A stretch of DNA of 15,857 bases from an uncultured Acetatifactor sp. (GTDB lineage Bacteria > Bacillota > Clostridia > Lachnospirales > Lachnospiraceae). The DNA is taken from NCBI GenBank assembly GCA_910577185.1, contig CAJTLR010000047.1:1-15857 (forward strand), read 5' to 3'. Position numbers and translations under genes: made by a program. The notes below the pieces were generated by a model. It searched no databases, was not told the origin of the DNA, and saw nothing but the letters and a program-made list of their open reading frames with translations. This document shows positions 7,871 through 14,973 of this stretch, piece after piece; the first letter of the stretch is position 1; each line of letters opens with the position of its first letter.

Positions 7871-9370
7871 TCAGAATACCTTTTTTTCCTGATGCATCAG
7901 CCAGACGCTTCCCGCCGCGCAGGCCAGGCACACCAGTCCCACCGGCCAGTTCACCAGAACCGCGGACACCGGTGCCAGATTGCTGAGCAGGTAAACCGAC
8001 AGATTTGCCAGAATATGTATTCCCACACAGATCCGGAAGTCCCCGAAATACTCATAGCCATAAACCATAAGACAGCCTGCCGCAAAAGCATAGATTCCCT
8101 GCACCGAATTGCCGTGATATATGGCAAAAAGCGCCGAAGACATCACCATGGCAGCGGATAGTTTCATATAACGCCGCAGGCAGTTGTACATAACGCCCCG
8201 GAACAGCAGTTCTTCCGCAATGGGCGTAATCAGGGCATAACAGACCACTCCCACCAGCAAAGACGCCGAATACTGGTTCCCGGCAACCTCCTGGTACGTC
8301 TCGGAAGCCCCGGCCAGGCCGGACAGGGACAGGACCACATTACCTCCCAGCACAAGTCCCACGGCGGCCAGCGCCAGAAGCGCGTAGCTTTTCCCGGACT
8401 CCTCCCGGATATGCATCAGCTTCATGTCCTCGGCCGTTCTGGTCAGGGTCCTTTTGGCAATGGTGAGAATGGACAGGGCGCCTGCCACATATCCCAGCGC
8501 CGACACCACCGCCGAGCCATTGCCCGTCACTTCCAGCAGGCCTTCCGCGTTTTTCACAAACCAGAAATTAGAGTCCGCCATTCTGCCGCTGGCAGAGACC
8601 AGAAGCATTATGATAATCCTTATAGCCACATTTCTCACCATGAGAAACATGAAAAACGGAATCACCAGCTGGAAGATTCTCTGGGATGCGGACAGCTTTT
8701 CCTTCTCCCCGGTACCGCGCAGAAGAAATTTCTGTAGTTCCTCCACGGAGCGGACAATATAATCCGCCCGTGCTTCCTTCAGCTCTTCCATGGAACCGTA
8801 CCCATAGGTCACACCCACCGCCTCCACCCCGAAGGCATGGGCTCCCTCCACATCATATTTCCGGTCTCCGATCATGTAAACCCTGGTTTTGTCCACCGGG
8901 TTGCCGTCAAAAAGCTGCCTCAGGGCTTCCGTCACCACTTCGGCCTTGCTTGTCCTGGTTCCGTCCAGTTCGCTTCCCACCACAACCTTGAAATATTTTT
9001 CTATCTTAAAATGCTCCAGAATCCGCCTCACATACACCGTGGGCTTACTGGATGCCACCGCCATGAACATTCCCCTGGAGTTCAGGGCACGCAGCATCTC
9101 CGGAATGCCGTCGTAAAGTTTATTTTCAAAAATACCTTTGTCCTGAAATCTCTCCCTGTATTTCTCTATGGCAGCTTCGGCCCCGGCTTCATCCATATGG
9201 TAAAATTCCATAAAACTGTCCTTCAGGGGCGGGCCGATAAAAGGTTCCAGCTTGTCCAGGTCCGGCTCCTGAATTCCGAAAGAATCCAGGGCGTACTGTA
9301 CACAGGTGCAGATTCCTTCCTTTGGATCTGTCAATGTTCCGTCCAAATCAAACAACAGATAATTTTTCAT
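7871..9370 (-). CDS. HAD phosphatase fused to CPBP-family intramembrane protease
   Basis: The 499-residue protein is a continuous fusion. Residues 1-215 are a HAD hydrolase of the phosphoglycolate-phosphatase type: DLDGTLTD with nucleophile D8 and D10, ASSKP around S107/S108, K142, and GDRKYD (D169, D173). Residues about 230-495 contain several hydrophobic membrane segments and the three CPBP (CAAX/Abi protease) signatures: EELLFR (E386, E387, R391), FAIYH with H419, and HILAN (H452, N456). All catalytic positions of both halves are present, so both could be active: a cytosolic phosphatase tethered to a membrane protease. The start has AAGGAG six bases upstream, and its ATG overlaps the stop codon of the GreA-like gene (TAATG), so translation is probably coupled. 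Separate substrates cannot be deduced. Confidence 0.9.
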   Translation of the reverse strand: MKNYLLFDLDGTLTDPKEGICTCVQYALDSFGIQEPDLDKLEPFIGPPLKDSFMEFYHMDEAGAEAAIEKYRERFQDKGIFENKLYDGIPEMLRALNSRGMFMAVASSKPTVYVRRILEHFKIEKYFKVVVGSELDGTRTSKAEVVTEALRQLFDGNPVDKTRVYMIGDRKYDVEGAHAFGVEAVGVTYGYGSMEELKEARADYIVRSVEELQKFLLRGTGEKEKLSASQRIFQLVIPFFMFLMVRNVAIRIIIMLLVSASGRMADSNFWFVKNAEGLLEVTGNGSAVVSALGYVAGALSILTIAKRTLTRTAEDMKLMHIREESGKSYALLALAAVGLVLGGNVVLSLSGLAGASETYQEVAGNQYSASLLVGVVCYALITPIAEELLFRGVMYNCLRRYMKLSAAMVMSSALFAIYHGNSVQGIYAFAAGCLMVYGYEYFGDFRICVGIHILANLSVYLLSNLAPVSAVLVNWPVGLVCLACAAGSVWLMHQEKKVF

Positions 9371-9873
9371 TAAAAACTCCTTATCTTATCTTTCCCATCG
9401 TCAACGGTTTTCTCTATATGAATCACTTTCACGTCATATCCCACAGAGGCATTGACCTGGACATGGGCGGTCTCCCCTTCTTTTTTCCCAAGAAGCGCCT
9501 TGCCAAGAGGACTTTCGTTGCTGATCAGGTTCTCCAGGGAATTTCCCCGCACCGTGGTGACAATTTTATAGGTTTCCACCGAACCATCATCAAAAAATTC
9601 CACCGTAACCGTATTGTTGATGCCCACCTCGTCCTCCGCGGAATCCTCGGAAATCACCTTTGCGGTCCTGATCATCCTTTCCAGATACCGGATGCGGCTC
9701 TCATTCTGGTTTTTGAATTTCTTGGCGGCATAATATTCGAAGTTCTCGCTCAGGTCTCCCTGCGCCCTGGCATCTTTCACATCTTCCAGCGCCCTGGGCC
9801 GCACCACCAGCTTCCTGTGCTCGATCTCCTCCTCCATTTTCTTAATGTCACTGGCTGTCAGTTTGTCATACAT
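9370..9873 (-). CDS. GreA/GreB-family transcript cleavage factor, divergent paralogue
   Basis: This 167-residue protein has the two-domain Gre layout: an N-terminal coiled coil with the acidic tip GDLSENFEYYAAK (D40, E43 equivalent to the catalytic tip acids of GreA) and a C-terminal FKBP-like domain with SNESPLGKALLGKKEG. Gre factors enter the RNA polymerase secondary channel and stimulate cleavage of backtracked RNA. It differs clearly from the canonical GreA encoded at 14315-14797 of the same window, so it is a paralogue rather than the housekeeping copy. GAGGAG seven bases before the ATG supports the start. It lies 13 bases after the MraY-like gene and overlaps the HAD/CPBP gene by one base, so it is firmly inside an envelope-related operon. 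Confidence 0.9.
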   Translation of the reverse strand: MYDKLTASDIKKMEEEIEHRKLVVRPRALEDVKDARAQGDLSENFEYYAAKKFKNQNESRIRYLERMIRTAKVISEDSAEDEVGINNTVTVEFFDDGSVETYKIVTTVRGNSLENLISNESPLGKALLGKKEGETAHVQVNASVGYDVKVIHIEKTVDDGKDKIRSF

Positions 9874-9886
9874 ATCCGATCTCCTC

Positions 9887-10846
9887 TCATCTGATTCCGT
9901 AAACCACCGCCACCGCCACGATAATCTGAATTATGGCATAACGGAATACCGTCTGTGTGTTGGACCAGCCCCACACTTTACGCACATGGTCGTGCAGCGG
10001 TGTGCGCACTTTCTTCAAAACGCGGATTTTTACCCGCAGCAGCGACAACTTCACCAGCCCCAGTCCCCCGTCCAGTATCAGTACCAGCGCCACGGGAATG
10101 TACAGAAAAGGCCGTCCGGTCTTTAAGATGGCGATGCTGATAAAAAGTCCCATGGCCCGGGATCCCGCATCCCCCATCATGAGCCTGCTGGGTGTGGCAT
10201 TGTACCACAGATATCCCAGAATGCACACCGCCAGAAGCAGAATCAGATACGAAAAATCCTGGCTCACATTCAGCATTCTGTCCACCACATAAACGGTCAT
10301 TATGGTGATGATGGTCAGCGTTCCGGAAAGCCCGTCCACCCCGTCGGCACAGTTGGTCACATTCACGGAAACCCACACCAGAATCACTGCCAGCACGGCA
10401 AAAAGCCATCCCGGCATGGAAAACCCCACATGAAACAGCGCCAGCTCCACATCCGTGGAATTAAACTTCATGAAATTCCACGCTGTCAGCGCCGCCACAC
10501 ACAAATCCAGAAAACCCTTTCTGAACTGTCCCCAGGGCATCCTGGACGCGTCGTCCAGGAAACCGGTAAACATACAGATTACCACCAGAATCAGGTAAAC
10601 CGAAGTCTCCCTGTCCATGGGCACAAATAACATGGACGTCACCACAAAAACAAGGACAAAAATAATGCCCGCTCCCCTTGGCTTTCCTGCGGAAAGATTG
10701 CCGTCGTGGGCAAATTCCCTCCCTGCATCCTTGGGCAGATACGGACTCAGCTTCGCCAGCGCGGCCACCGTGGCCACAAACGCAAATAAAATGCCTCCCA
10801 GGGCAAGCCAGGATGTCTGGCCTTCCGATATGACAGAATATAACAT
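9887..10846 (-). CDS. MraY/WecA-family polyprenyl-phosphate sugar-1-phosphate transferase
   Basis: The 319-residue integral membrane protein has many hydrophobic segments and the family motifs in order: AGKPRGAG (53-60), FLDD with the catalytic aspartate pair D98/D99, VNVTNCADGVDGL (161-172), and MMGDAGS (D226). Near the C-terminus PLHDHVRKVWGW replaces the PLHHHxE signature of bona fide MraY, so I call it MraY-like. It transfers a phospho-sugar from a UDP donor to undecaprenyl phosphate, the first membrane step of peptidoglycan or surface glycan assembly. An upstream GTG at 10966 would add 40 residues, but it lies inside the promoter, so the ATG at 10846 with GGGAG four bases upstream is preferred. 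It is the first gene of the operon with the GreA-like factor, HAD/CPBP fusion and glycosyltransferase. Confidence 0.88.
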   Translation of the reverse strand: MLYSVISEGQTSWLALGGILFAFVATVAALAKLSPYLPKDAGREFAHDGNLSAGKPRGAGIIFVLVFVVTSMLFVPMDRETSVYLILVVICMFTGFLDDASRMPWGQFRKGFLDLCVAALTAWNFMKFNSTDVELALFHVGFSMPGWLFAVLAVILVWVSVNVTNCADGVDGLSGTLTIITIMTVYVVDRMLNVSQDFSYLILLLAVCILGYLWYNATPSRLMMGDAGSRAMGLFISIAILKTGRPFLYIPVALVLILDGGLGLVKLSLLRVKIRVLKKVRTPLHDHVRKVWGWSNTQTVFRYAIIQIIVAVAVVYGIR

Positions 10847-10873
10847 ACGACTCCCATCCGCACTCCGGGCCAA

Positions 10874-10906
10874 TCCGGACCTGCATTCCCTTCCCTTTTC
10901 CGGACC
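10874..10906 (-). repeat. Paired 8-bp repeats in the leader of the mraY-like operon
   Basis: TCCGGACC occurs at 10874-10881 and 10899-10906 in the 5' leader. Because TCCGGA is self-complementary, the two copies can also pair with each other to form a leader hairpin. A role in mRNA stability or regulation is possible but not shown. Confidence 0.35.
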
Positions 10907-10956
10907 GCCTCTGTGCTGGTTTTTTCTCTTCCCTTTCAGCTTGTACGATATGGAAG

Positions 10957-10985
10957 ATTTTATCACAAAATACCGGTAATTGCAA
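10957..10985 (-). promoter_or_regulatory. Sigma-A promoter of the mraY-like operon
   Basis: On the minus strand -35 TTGCAA (10980-10985) and -10 TAAAAT (10957-10962) are separated by 17 bases. The leader to the ATG at 10846 is about 100 bases. The divergent xre promoter begins only 35 bases away, so the two may share regulatory sites. Confidence 0.7.
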
Positions 10986-11020
10986 TCAAACCTTTTAAAA
11001 TAGAAAAACCTGCCGTCACT

Positions 11021-11050
11021 TTAGCATTTCTCATATATAACTGATATAAT
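11021..11050 (+). promoter_or_regulatory. Promoter of the XRE regulator gene
   Basis: An extended -10 element TGATATAAT (TATAAT at 11045-11050) is preceded by a weak -35 TTAGCA (11021-11026) with an 18-base spacer. It drives the plus-strand regulator gene 55 bases downstream. Confidence 0.7.
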
Positions 11051-11063
11051 ACAGCATATATAA
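11032..11063. repeat. 9-bp direct repeats flanking the xre -10 box (putative operator)
   Basis: CATATATAA occurs at 11032-11040 and 11055-11063, 23 bases apart, roughly two helical turns, with the -10 box between them; CTG and CAG (11041-11054) also form a short inverted pair around it. Such an arrangement is typical of autorepression by an XRE protein. The low sequence complexity means chance repetition is possible. Confidence 0.45.
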
Positions 11064-11105
11064 ATTGAAGGAGAAATTCTATCACACAAAAGATAAGGAG
11101 GAAAA

Positions 11106-11504
11106 ATGCATAATCTGAGAAACGTAGGCACTACAATCACGGAACTACGTACTGAAAGAGGCATAAAGCAGAAAAAGCTCTCTGCGATTCTGAGCATGTC
11201 CCCAAGCAATTTATCCAACTATGAAAACGGTGTGTACGGGCCCGATATAAATACCCTGTGCAAGATAGCGGATCTTTTTCAAGTCACCACAGATTATCTC
11301 CTGGGAAGGACGGATTACCGGTATCCTCCCGGAGATCTTTACAAGATTGTCACTTCCGAATATACCATATGCAGTATCGTAAATATTCTTTTGTCCCTGG
11401 ATTCCGGCTCCCTGGAAGCCATCGTCCACTATGCCAGATACTTAAAAGACACCCAGGGCAGCGAAAAGGCTTTTATCAGCCATTTTGACCGCTGCCCCGG
11501 CTGA
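11106..11504 (+). CDS. XRE-family helix-turn-helix regulator
   Basis: This 132-residue protein has an N-terminal Cro/C1-type HTH domain (about 8-66): ITELRTERGIKQKKLSAIL, then MSPSNLSNYENG as the recognition helix, and the closing LFQVTTDYLLGRTD that is characteristic of this class. The remaining 60 residues are helical, without a recognisable effector domain, and may mediate dimerisation. The start has AAGGAGG four bases upstream of the ATG. It is the only convincing plus-strand gene, divergent from the mraY-like operon and convergent with the GTPase-NYN gene, whose stop codon lies three bases after its own. The most likely targets are its own promoter and perhaps the neighbouring divergent operon; this is inference from position. 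Confidence 0.92.
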   Translation: MHNLRNVGTTITELRTERGIKQKKLSAILSMSPSNLSNYENGVYGPDINTLCKIADLFQVTTDYLLGRTDYRYPPGDLYKIVTSEYTICSIVNILLSLDSGSLEAIVHYARYLKDTQGSEKAFISHFDRCPG

Positions 11505-11505
11505 T
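11475..11505. terminator. Weak bidirectional hairpin at a convergent gene junction
   Basis: ATCAGCC (11475-11481) and GGCTGAT (11499-11505) form a 7-bp stem with a 17-base loop spanning the xre stop codon. On the minus strand a TTTT run follows about six bases after the stem. It may act as a weak terminator for either gene, but there is no U-tract directly next to the stem. Confidence 0.3.
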
Positions 11506-11507
11506 TG

Positions 11508-14300
11508 TCACAGATGATGTTCCTGCAGTAATGCTTCAAAGGGTCTGTTGCGTTCCGGCGCCGGCATCCCAATGTACTGCTCCCGCAACAGACCGGCAGT
11601 CCTGTCCACAGTCTCCCTGAATCCCTGGGCAGAAAGCCTGGCCGCCCCTTCTCCCCAGATGATCATTTGCTCCAGCCTGTCAGAAGTAGCCACCGTGACA
11701 TGATGTTTTCCGGCCATCTTATGTACAGTCTTTTCTATATACTGGTCGGCTGTCTCCGCTTCCCTGGTATAAACCACATGAATATTGTGATATTTCAACA
11801 CAGATCCGGGATTTCCCTTCACCTTGTAGGCATCAAATACCAGAATCAGCGTACAGCCCGCAAAACCCTGGTAATTACTGCAGATATCCATAAGCCTGTC
11901 CCTGGCGCTGTCTATATTGCGCTCCGCCAGTTCCCGCAGGTCATCCCAGGCAAAAATGATATTGTATCCGTCCACCAGGAGATATTCTTCCTTTTTCTCC
12001 TGCTGCTTCCGAAAATATGTCTTTTGTCCGCCGTCCCCTGCGGCGGGTGTCTCCGTTCCGAAAGAAAACTCCCCTGTCGTCCGGTTTCCCCTATGGTAAC
12101 GCCAGGGTTCGTAATCCTGCTTTCCTTTGCCGTAAGTGCGCAGAAATATTTCCTCTATTTCGTCCTGCGTAATGTAGTCTGACGGTGATTCCGTCATGTC
12201 ACGGGCGTTTTTCCCCCTTCCGGATACCGCATTTCCTCCTCCCGGCACTGCCGCGCCCGCGGCTCCCGGAAAATCCTGCCCCCCGCTCCGGGAAGCATCC
12301 CATCCGCTCTCTGCATGGGCATATTCCGGCACCTGATACCATGGCACCACAAAACCTGCCCCGTGGGCACAAAATACGGAAGACGCCGGATTCTCCAGAT
12401 CCGCCTCCGGGTCATAGCCCCACTGTTCCAATACCTCCGCCGTATTGTGGCAGGGCTCGTATCCTTTTAAAACACAGGACAGCCTGCCCAGCCCCCTGGT
12501 ATAGGCATTTACCTCCTTCTGATATCCCCGCATGGCCGATACCGGGGCACAGCCGGTAATGACGGCAAATTCTTCCCCCGCCGCAGGCGCGTCAAACCGC
12601 CCCTGCATCCTCTGGATATCGGACATTGCCCTGCCCACCTGCCCAGCCGGCACTTCCAGCGTAAATGCAAAGACCGGCTCCAGAAGCACATTCTCACTCT
12701 GCATCAGTCCCTGCCGCAGGGCCCGGTAGGTGGCCTGCCTGAAATCACCGCCCTCTGTATGTTTGATATGGGAGCGTCCTGTGAGCAGGGTTATTTTCAT
12801 ATCCGTGATGGGTGCCCCTGTGAGAATGCCCGGATGGGATCTCTCTTCCAGAAGGGACAGAATCTGTCTCTGCCAGTTCCGGTCCAGCACGTCCTCACTG
12901 CAGGCGCTGGCAAACTGCAGGCCGCTGCCGGGTTCCCCCGGTTCCAGCAGCAAATGTACCTCCGCATAATGCCGCAGCGGCTCATAATGCCCGATACCAA
13001 CCACCGCTTTCCCAATGGTTTCCTTATATACAATCTGTCCGTCGGTAAATTCCACATCCAGGCAAAAGCGCTCCAGTATCAGCCTTTTCAGAATTTCAAT
13101 CTGGACTTCCCCCATAACCTGCACATGGATTTCCGGCACGCCCGCACGCCGGTCCGGGGAAAATCCGCTTCCGTCCACCGCCCTCTGCCACATTACATGA
13201 AGCTGGGGCTCCTCTTCTTCCAGCTTGCGCAGCTGTCCCAGCACTTTGACGGAATCGCTGCCCTCCGGCAGCACTACCCCGTATGTCAGCACCGGCACCA
13301 GAACCGGCCGGGCATTGCGGCTCTCCATTCCCAGCCCCTGCCCCGCAAAGCTGCGGCCCAGTCCCGTCACGGCGCAGATTCTGCCTGCCTGCACTTCCTC
13401 TGCGGCACTGTACCGCGCTCCTGCGTACACCCTGATCTGGTCTACTTTTTCCTCCCAGGCTTCCTCCCCCGCCCCGGCGCTGCCGGCATTGCCCACCCGC
13501 ATTTTTACCCGCAGCGTTCCCCCTGTCACCTTCAGGTGGGTCAGTCTGCTGCCGGAAGCGTCCCTGGATATCTTGTACACTCTGGCCCCGAATTCCTCCG
13601 GGTATTCCGGGCACCGGGCAAATCTGCGGATTCCTCTCAGCAGTTCCTCCACGCCGTCCAGATAAAGGGCCGAACCAAAATAACAGGGGAAAATATGCCT
13701 CTCCGCAATTGCCCCTGCCAACATGTCGTCCTCCAATATTCCCTTTTCCAAAAACTCCTCCAGCAGAGTTTCATCACACATGGCCAGTTCTTCCCGGTAT
13801 GTTTCCCCTCCAGCTTCTGCCTCCGGTCCAAACTCCTGGCACCCGCCATCCAGCTTCGCCTGCAGTCCGGCAAGGAGTCTTTTCCGGTCCGTCCCGGGCT
13901 GGTCCATCTTGTTTACAAAAAGAAACACGGGGATGCCGTACTGCTCCAGGAGCTTCCAGAGTGTCTGCACATGCCCCTGCACGCCATCCGAACCGCTGAT
14001 AACCAGAAGGGCATAATCCAGAACCTGAAGCGTACGTTCCATCTCCGCGCTGAAATCCACATGTCCCGGGGTGTCCAGCAGAGTGATCTCCAGCCCCTCC
14101 CAGGCGATTTGCGCCTGTTTGGAGAAAATCGTAATGCCCCTTTCCCTTTCCATGGAAAAGTTATCCAGAAATGCATTCTGGTGATCCACTCTGCCCAGCT
14201 TCCGAATCCGGCCGCAGGTATACAGCATTCCTTCTGCCAGGGTGGTTTTTCCCGCGTCCACATGTGCCAAAATCCCCATCACTAACTGACTGCCGCGCAT
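11508..14300 (-). CDS. TetM/EF-G-like translational GTPase fused to YacP/Rae1-type NYN endonuclease
   Basis: This 930-residue protein begins as a ribosomal-protection-type GTPase: G1 AHVDAGKTT (12-20), switch I RGIT (54-57), G3 DTPGH (76-80), G4 NKMD (130-133), followed by EF-G-like domains II to V up to about 660. The domain IV segment reads GRSHIKHTEGGDF (508-520) where TetM/TetO carry the YSPVST loop that dislodges tetracycline. A charged, Gly/Ala-rich linker (about 662-770) leads to a C-terminal NYN/PIN-like domain of the YacP/Rae1 type, with LLVDGYN (D777), VFDAYK (D823), YTREAETAD (E847, E849, D852) and ATSD (D874). Rae1 of Bacillus is a ribosome-associated mRNA endonuclease, so the fusion probably cleaves mRNA on ribosomes. 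It starts 14 bases after greA and is co-transcribed with it. The start has only a weak ribosome binding site (AGAGAAG). Confidence 0.93.
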   Translation of the reverse strand: MRGSQLVMGILAHVDAGKTTLAEGMLYTCGRIRKLGRVDHQNAFLDNFSMERERGITIFSKQAQIAWEGLEITLLDTPGHVDFSAEMERTLQVLDYALLVISGSDGVQGHVQTLWKLLEQYGIPVFLFVNKMDQPGTDRKRLLAGLQAKLDGGCQEFGPEAEAGGETYREELAMCDETLLEEFLEKGILEDDMLAGAIAERHIFPCYFGSALYLDGVEELLRGIRRFARCPEYPEEFGARVYKISRDASGSRLTHLKVTGGTLRVKMRVGNAGSAGAGEEAWEEKVDQIRVYAGARYSAAEEVQAGRICAVTGLGRSFAGQGLGMESRNARPVLVPVLTYGVVLPEGSDSVKVLGQLRKLEEEEPQLHVMWQRAVDGSGFSPDRRAGVPEIHVQVMGEVQIEILKRLILERFCLDVEFTDGQIVYKETIGKAVVGIGHYEPLRHYAEVHLLLEPGEPGSGLQFASACSEDVLDRNWQRQILSLLEERSHPGILTGAPITDMKITLLTGRSHIKHTEGGDFRQATYRALRQGLMQSENVLLEPVFAFTLEVPAGQVGRAMSDIQRMQGRFDAPAAGEEFAVITGCAPVSAMRGYQKEVNAYTRGLGRLSCVLKGYEPCHNTAEVLEQWGYDPEADLENPASSVFCAHGAGFVVPWYQVPEYAHAESGWDASRSGGQDFPGAAGAAVPGGGNAVSGRGKNARDMTESPSDYITQDEIEEIFLRTYGKGKQDYEPWRYHRGNRTTGEFSFGTETPAAGDGGQKTYFRKQQEKKEEYLLVDGYNIIFAWDDLRELAERNIDSARDRLMDICSNYQGFAGCTLILVFDAYKVKGNPGSVLKYHNIHVVYTREAETADQYIEKTVHKMAGKHHVTVATSDRLEQMIIWGEGAARLSAQGFRETVDRTAGLLREQYIGMPAPERNRPFEALLQEHHL

Positions 14301-14314
14301 CGATTCTTCTCTCT

Positions 14315-14797
14315 TTATCTGCTTCTCTGAATCTCCAATACCTTATACGTGAAGATACCTGCCGCAGTCTCCACCTCCACATTGTCCCCCACCTTACAGC
14401 CGATCAGCGCCTTGCCCACAGGGCTCTCGTTGGAAATCTTGCCCTTCAGGCTGTCGGCCTCCGTGGAACCCACAATTTTGTACTCCAGTTCCTCGCTGTA
14501 TTCAATGTCCAGAAGCCTGACCACGCAGCCAATATTGATTTTGTCCAGATCTACTTCATCCTCCACCACCACTTCGGCATTCTTCAGGATTTTTTCCAGT
14601 TCCTCAATTCTGGCCTCAATATCACGCTGTTCATCCTTGGCGGCATCATACTCGGCATTCTCCGACAAATCGCCCTGTTCCCTGGCCTCCTTGATCTTCT
14701 GGGCGACTTCCTGCCTTTTTACCACCTTCAGCTCATGTAATTCAGTCTCATATTTTCTGAGCCCTTCGTAAGTCAGAATATTTTTCTTCTCCTGCAT
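14315..14797 (-). CDS. greA: Transcription elongation factor GreA
   Basis: The 160-residue protein matches canonical clostridial GreA along its length: an N-terminal coiled coil with the tip GDLSENAEYDAAKDEQ (D43, E46), the linker SLKGKISNESPVGKALIG, and a short C-terminal FKBP-like domain. It binds in the secondary channel of RNA polymerase and promotes cleavage of backtracked transcripts, relieving pauses. The frame is open further upstream, but the extra residues fall in the leader; the ATG at 14797 gives the usual family length and N-terminus (MQEKKNILTYEG). A TTG at 14803, with GGAAGG five bases before it, is the alternative start. It is read from a perfect-hexamer promoter and is followed after 14 bases by the GTPase-NYN gene. 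Confidence 0.95.
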   Translation of the reverse strand: MQEKKNILTYEGLRKYETELHELKVVKRQEVAQKIKEAREQGDLSENAEYDAAKDEQRDIEARIEELEKILKNAEVVVEDEVDLDKINIGCVVRLLDIEYSEELEYKIVGSTEADSLKGKISNESPVGKALIGCKVGDNVEVETAAGIFTYKVLEIQRSR

Positions 14798-14857
14798 TTC
14801 CAATACATCCTTCCTGTTTTTCTTTTTATATTCACAAAATCTCTGTCTTCCGGAGCG

Positions 14858-14910
14858 TGCCTGAAAATTGCTTTCTGCCTGATGTGATTCCCATAACCGT
14901 ATTTCAGGCA
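14858..14910 (-). promoter_or_regulatory. greA leader with alternative hairpins
   Basis: In the minus-strand leader RNA one TGCCTGA (from 14904-14910) can pair with either of two TCAGGCA copies (14876-14882 or 14858-14864), giving two mutually exclusive 7-bp hairpins within a leader of about 140 bases. No U-tract follows either, so a simple attenuator is not evident. Confidence 0.4.
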
Positions 14911-14945
14911 TACAAATTAGCCTGCAAAAATCACAATTACCCCGT

Positions 14946-14973
14946 ATTATACCACTTTTTGCAACCGTGTCAA
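14946..14973 (-). promoter_or_regulatory. Sigma-A promoter of the greA-GTPase/NYN operon
   Basis: On the minus strand both hexamers are perfect: -35 TTGACA (14968-14973) and -10 TATAAT (14946-14951), with a 16-base spacer. The -35 box overlaps the TGA stop codon of the upstream gene, so the promoter is nested at that gene's 3' end. Confidence 0.9.

Noticed and set aside
7851..7931. 27-residue N-terminal extension of the glycosyltransferase
   Set aside because: It overlaps the end of the HAD/CPBP gene in another frame, and the family's first strand begins at the ATG at 7850 with a ribosome binding site.
10847..10966. 40-residue N-terminal extension of the MraY-like protein from a GTG
   Set aside because: The GTG lies just upstream of the predicted transcription start, next to the -10 box, and the extension is charged and unlike the family N-terminus.
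12759..14285. 508-codon plus-strand open frame opposite the GTPase-NYN gene
   Set aside because: It is antisense to a gene with complete GTPase motifs, has no ribosome binding site or recognisable domain, and has the Pro/His/Leu-rich composition expected of an antisense shadow.
11508..14300. Tetracycline resistance gene call for the GTPase
   Set aside because: The tetracycline-displacing SPVST loop is absent and a nuclease domain is fused, so resistance cannot be supported from sequence.
14798..14911. 38-residue N-terminal extension of GreA
   Set aside because: The codons belong to the untranslated leader with hairpins; canonical GreA length and N-terminus fit the ATG at 14797.
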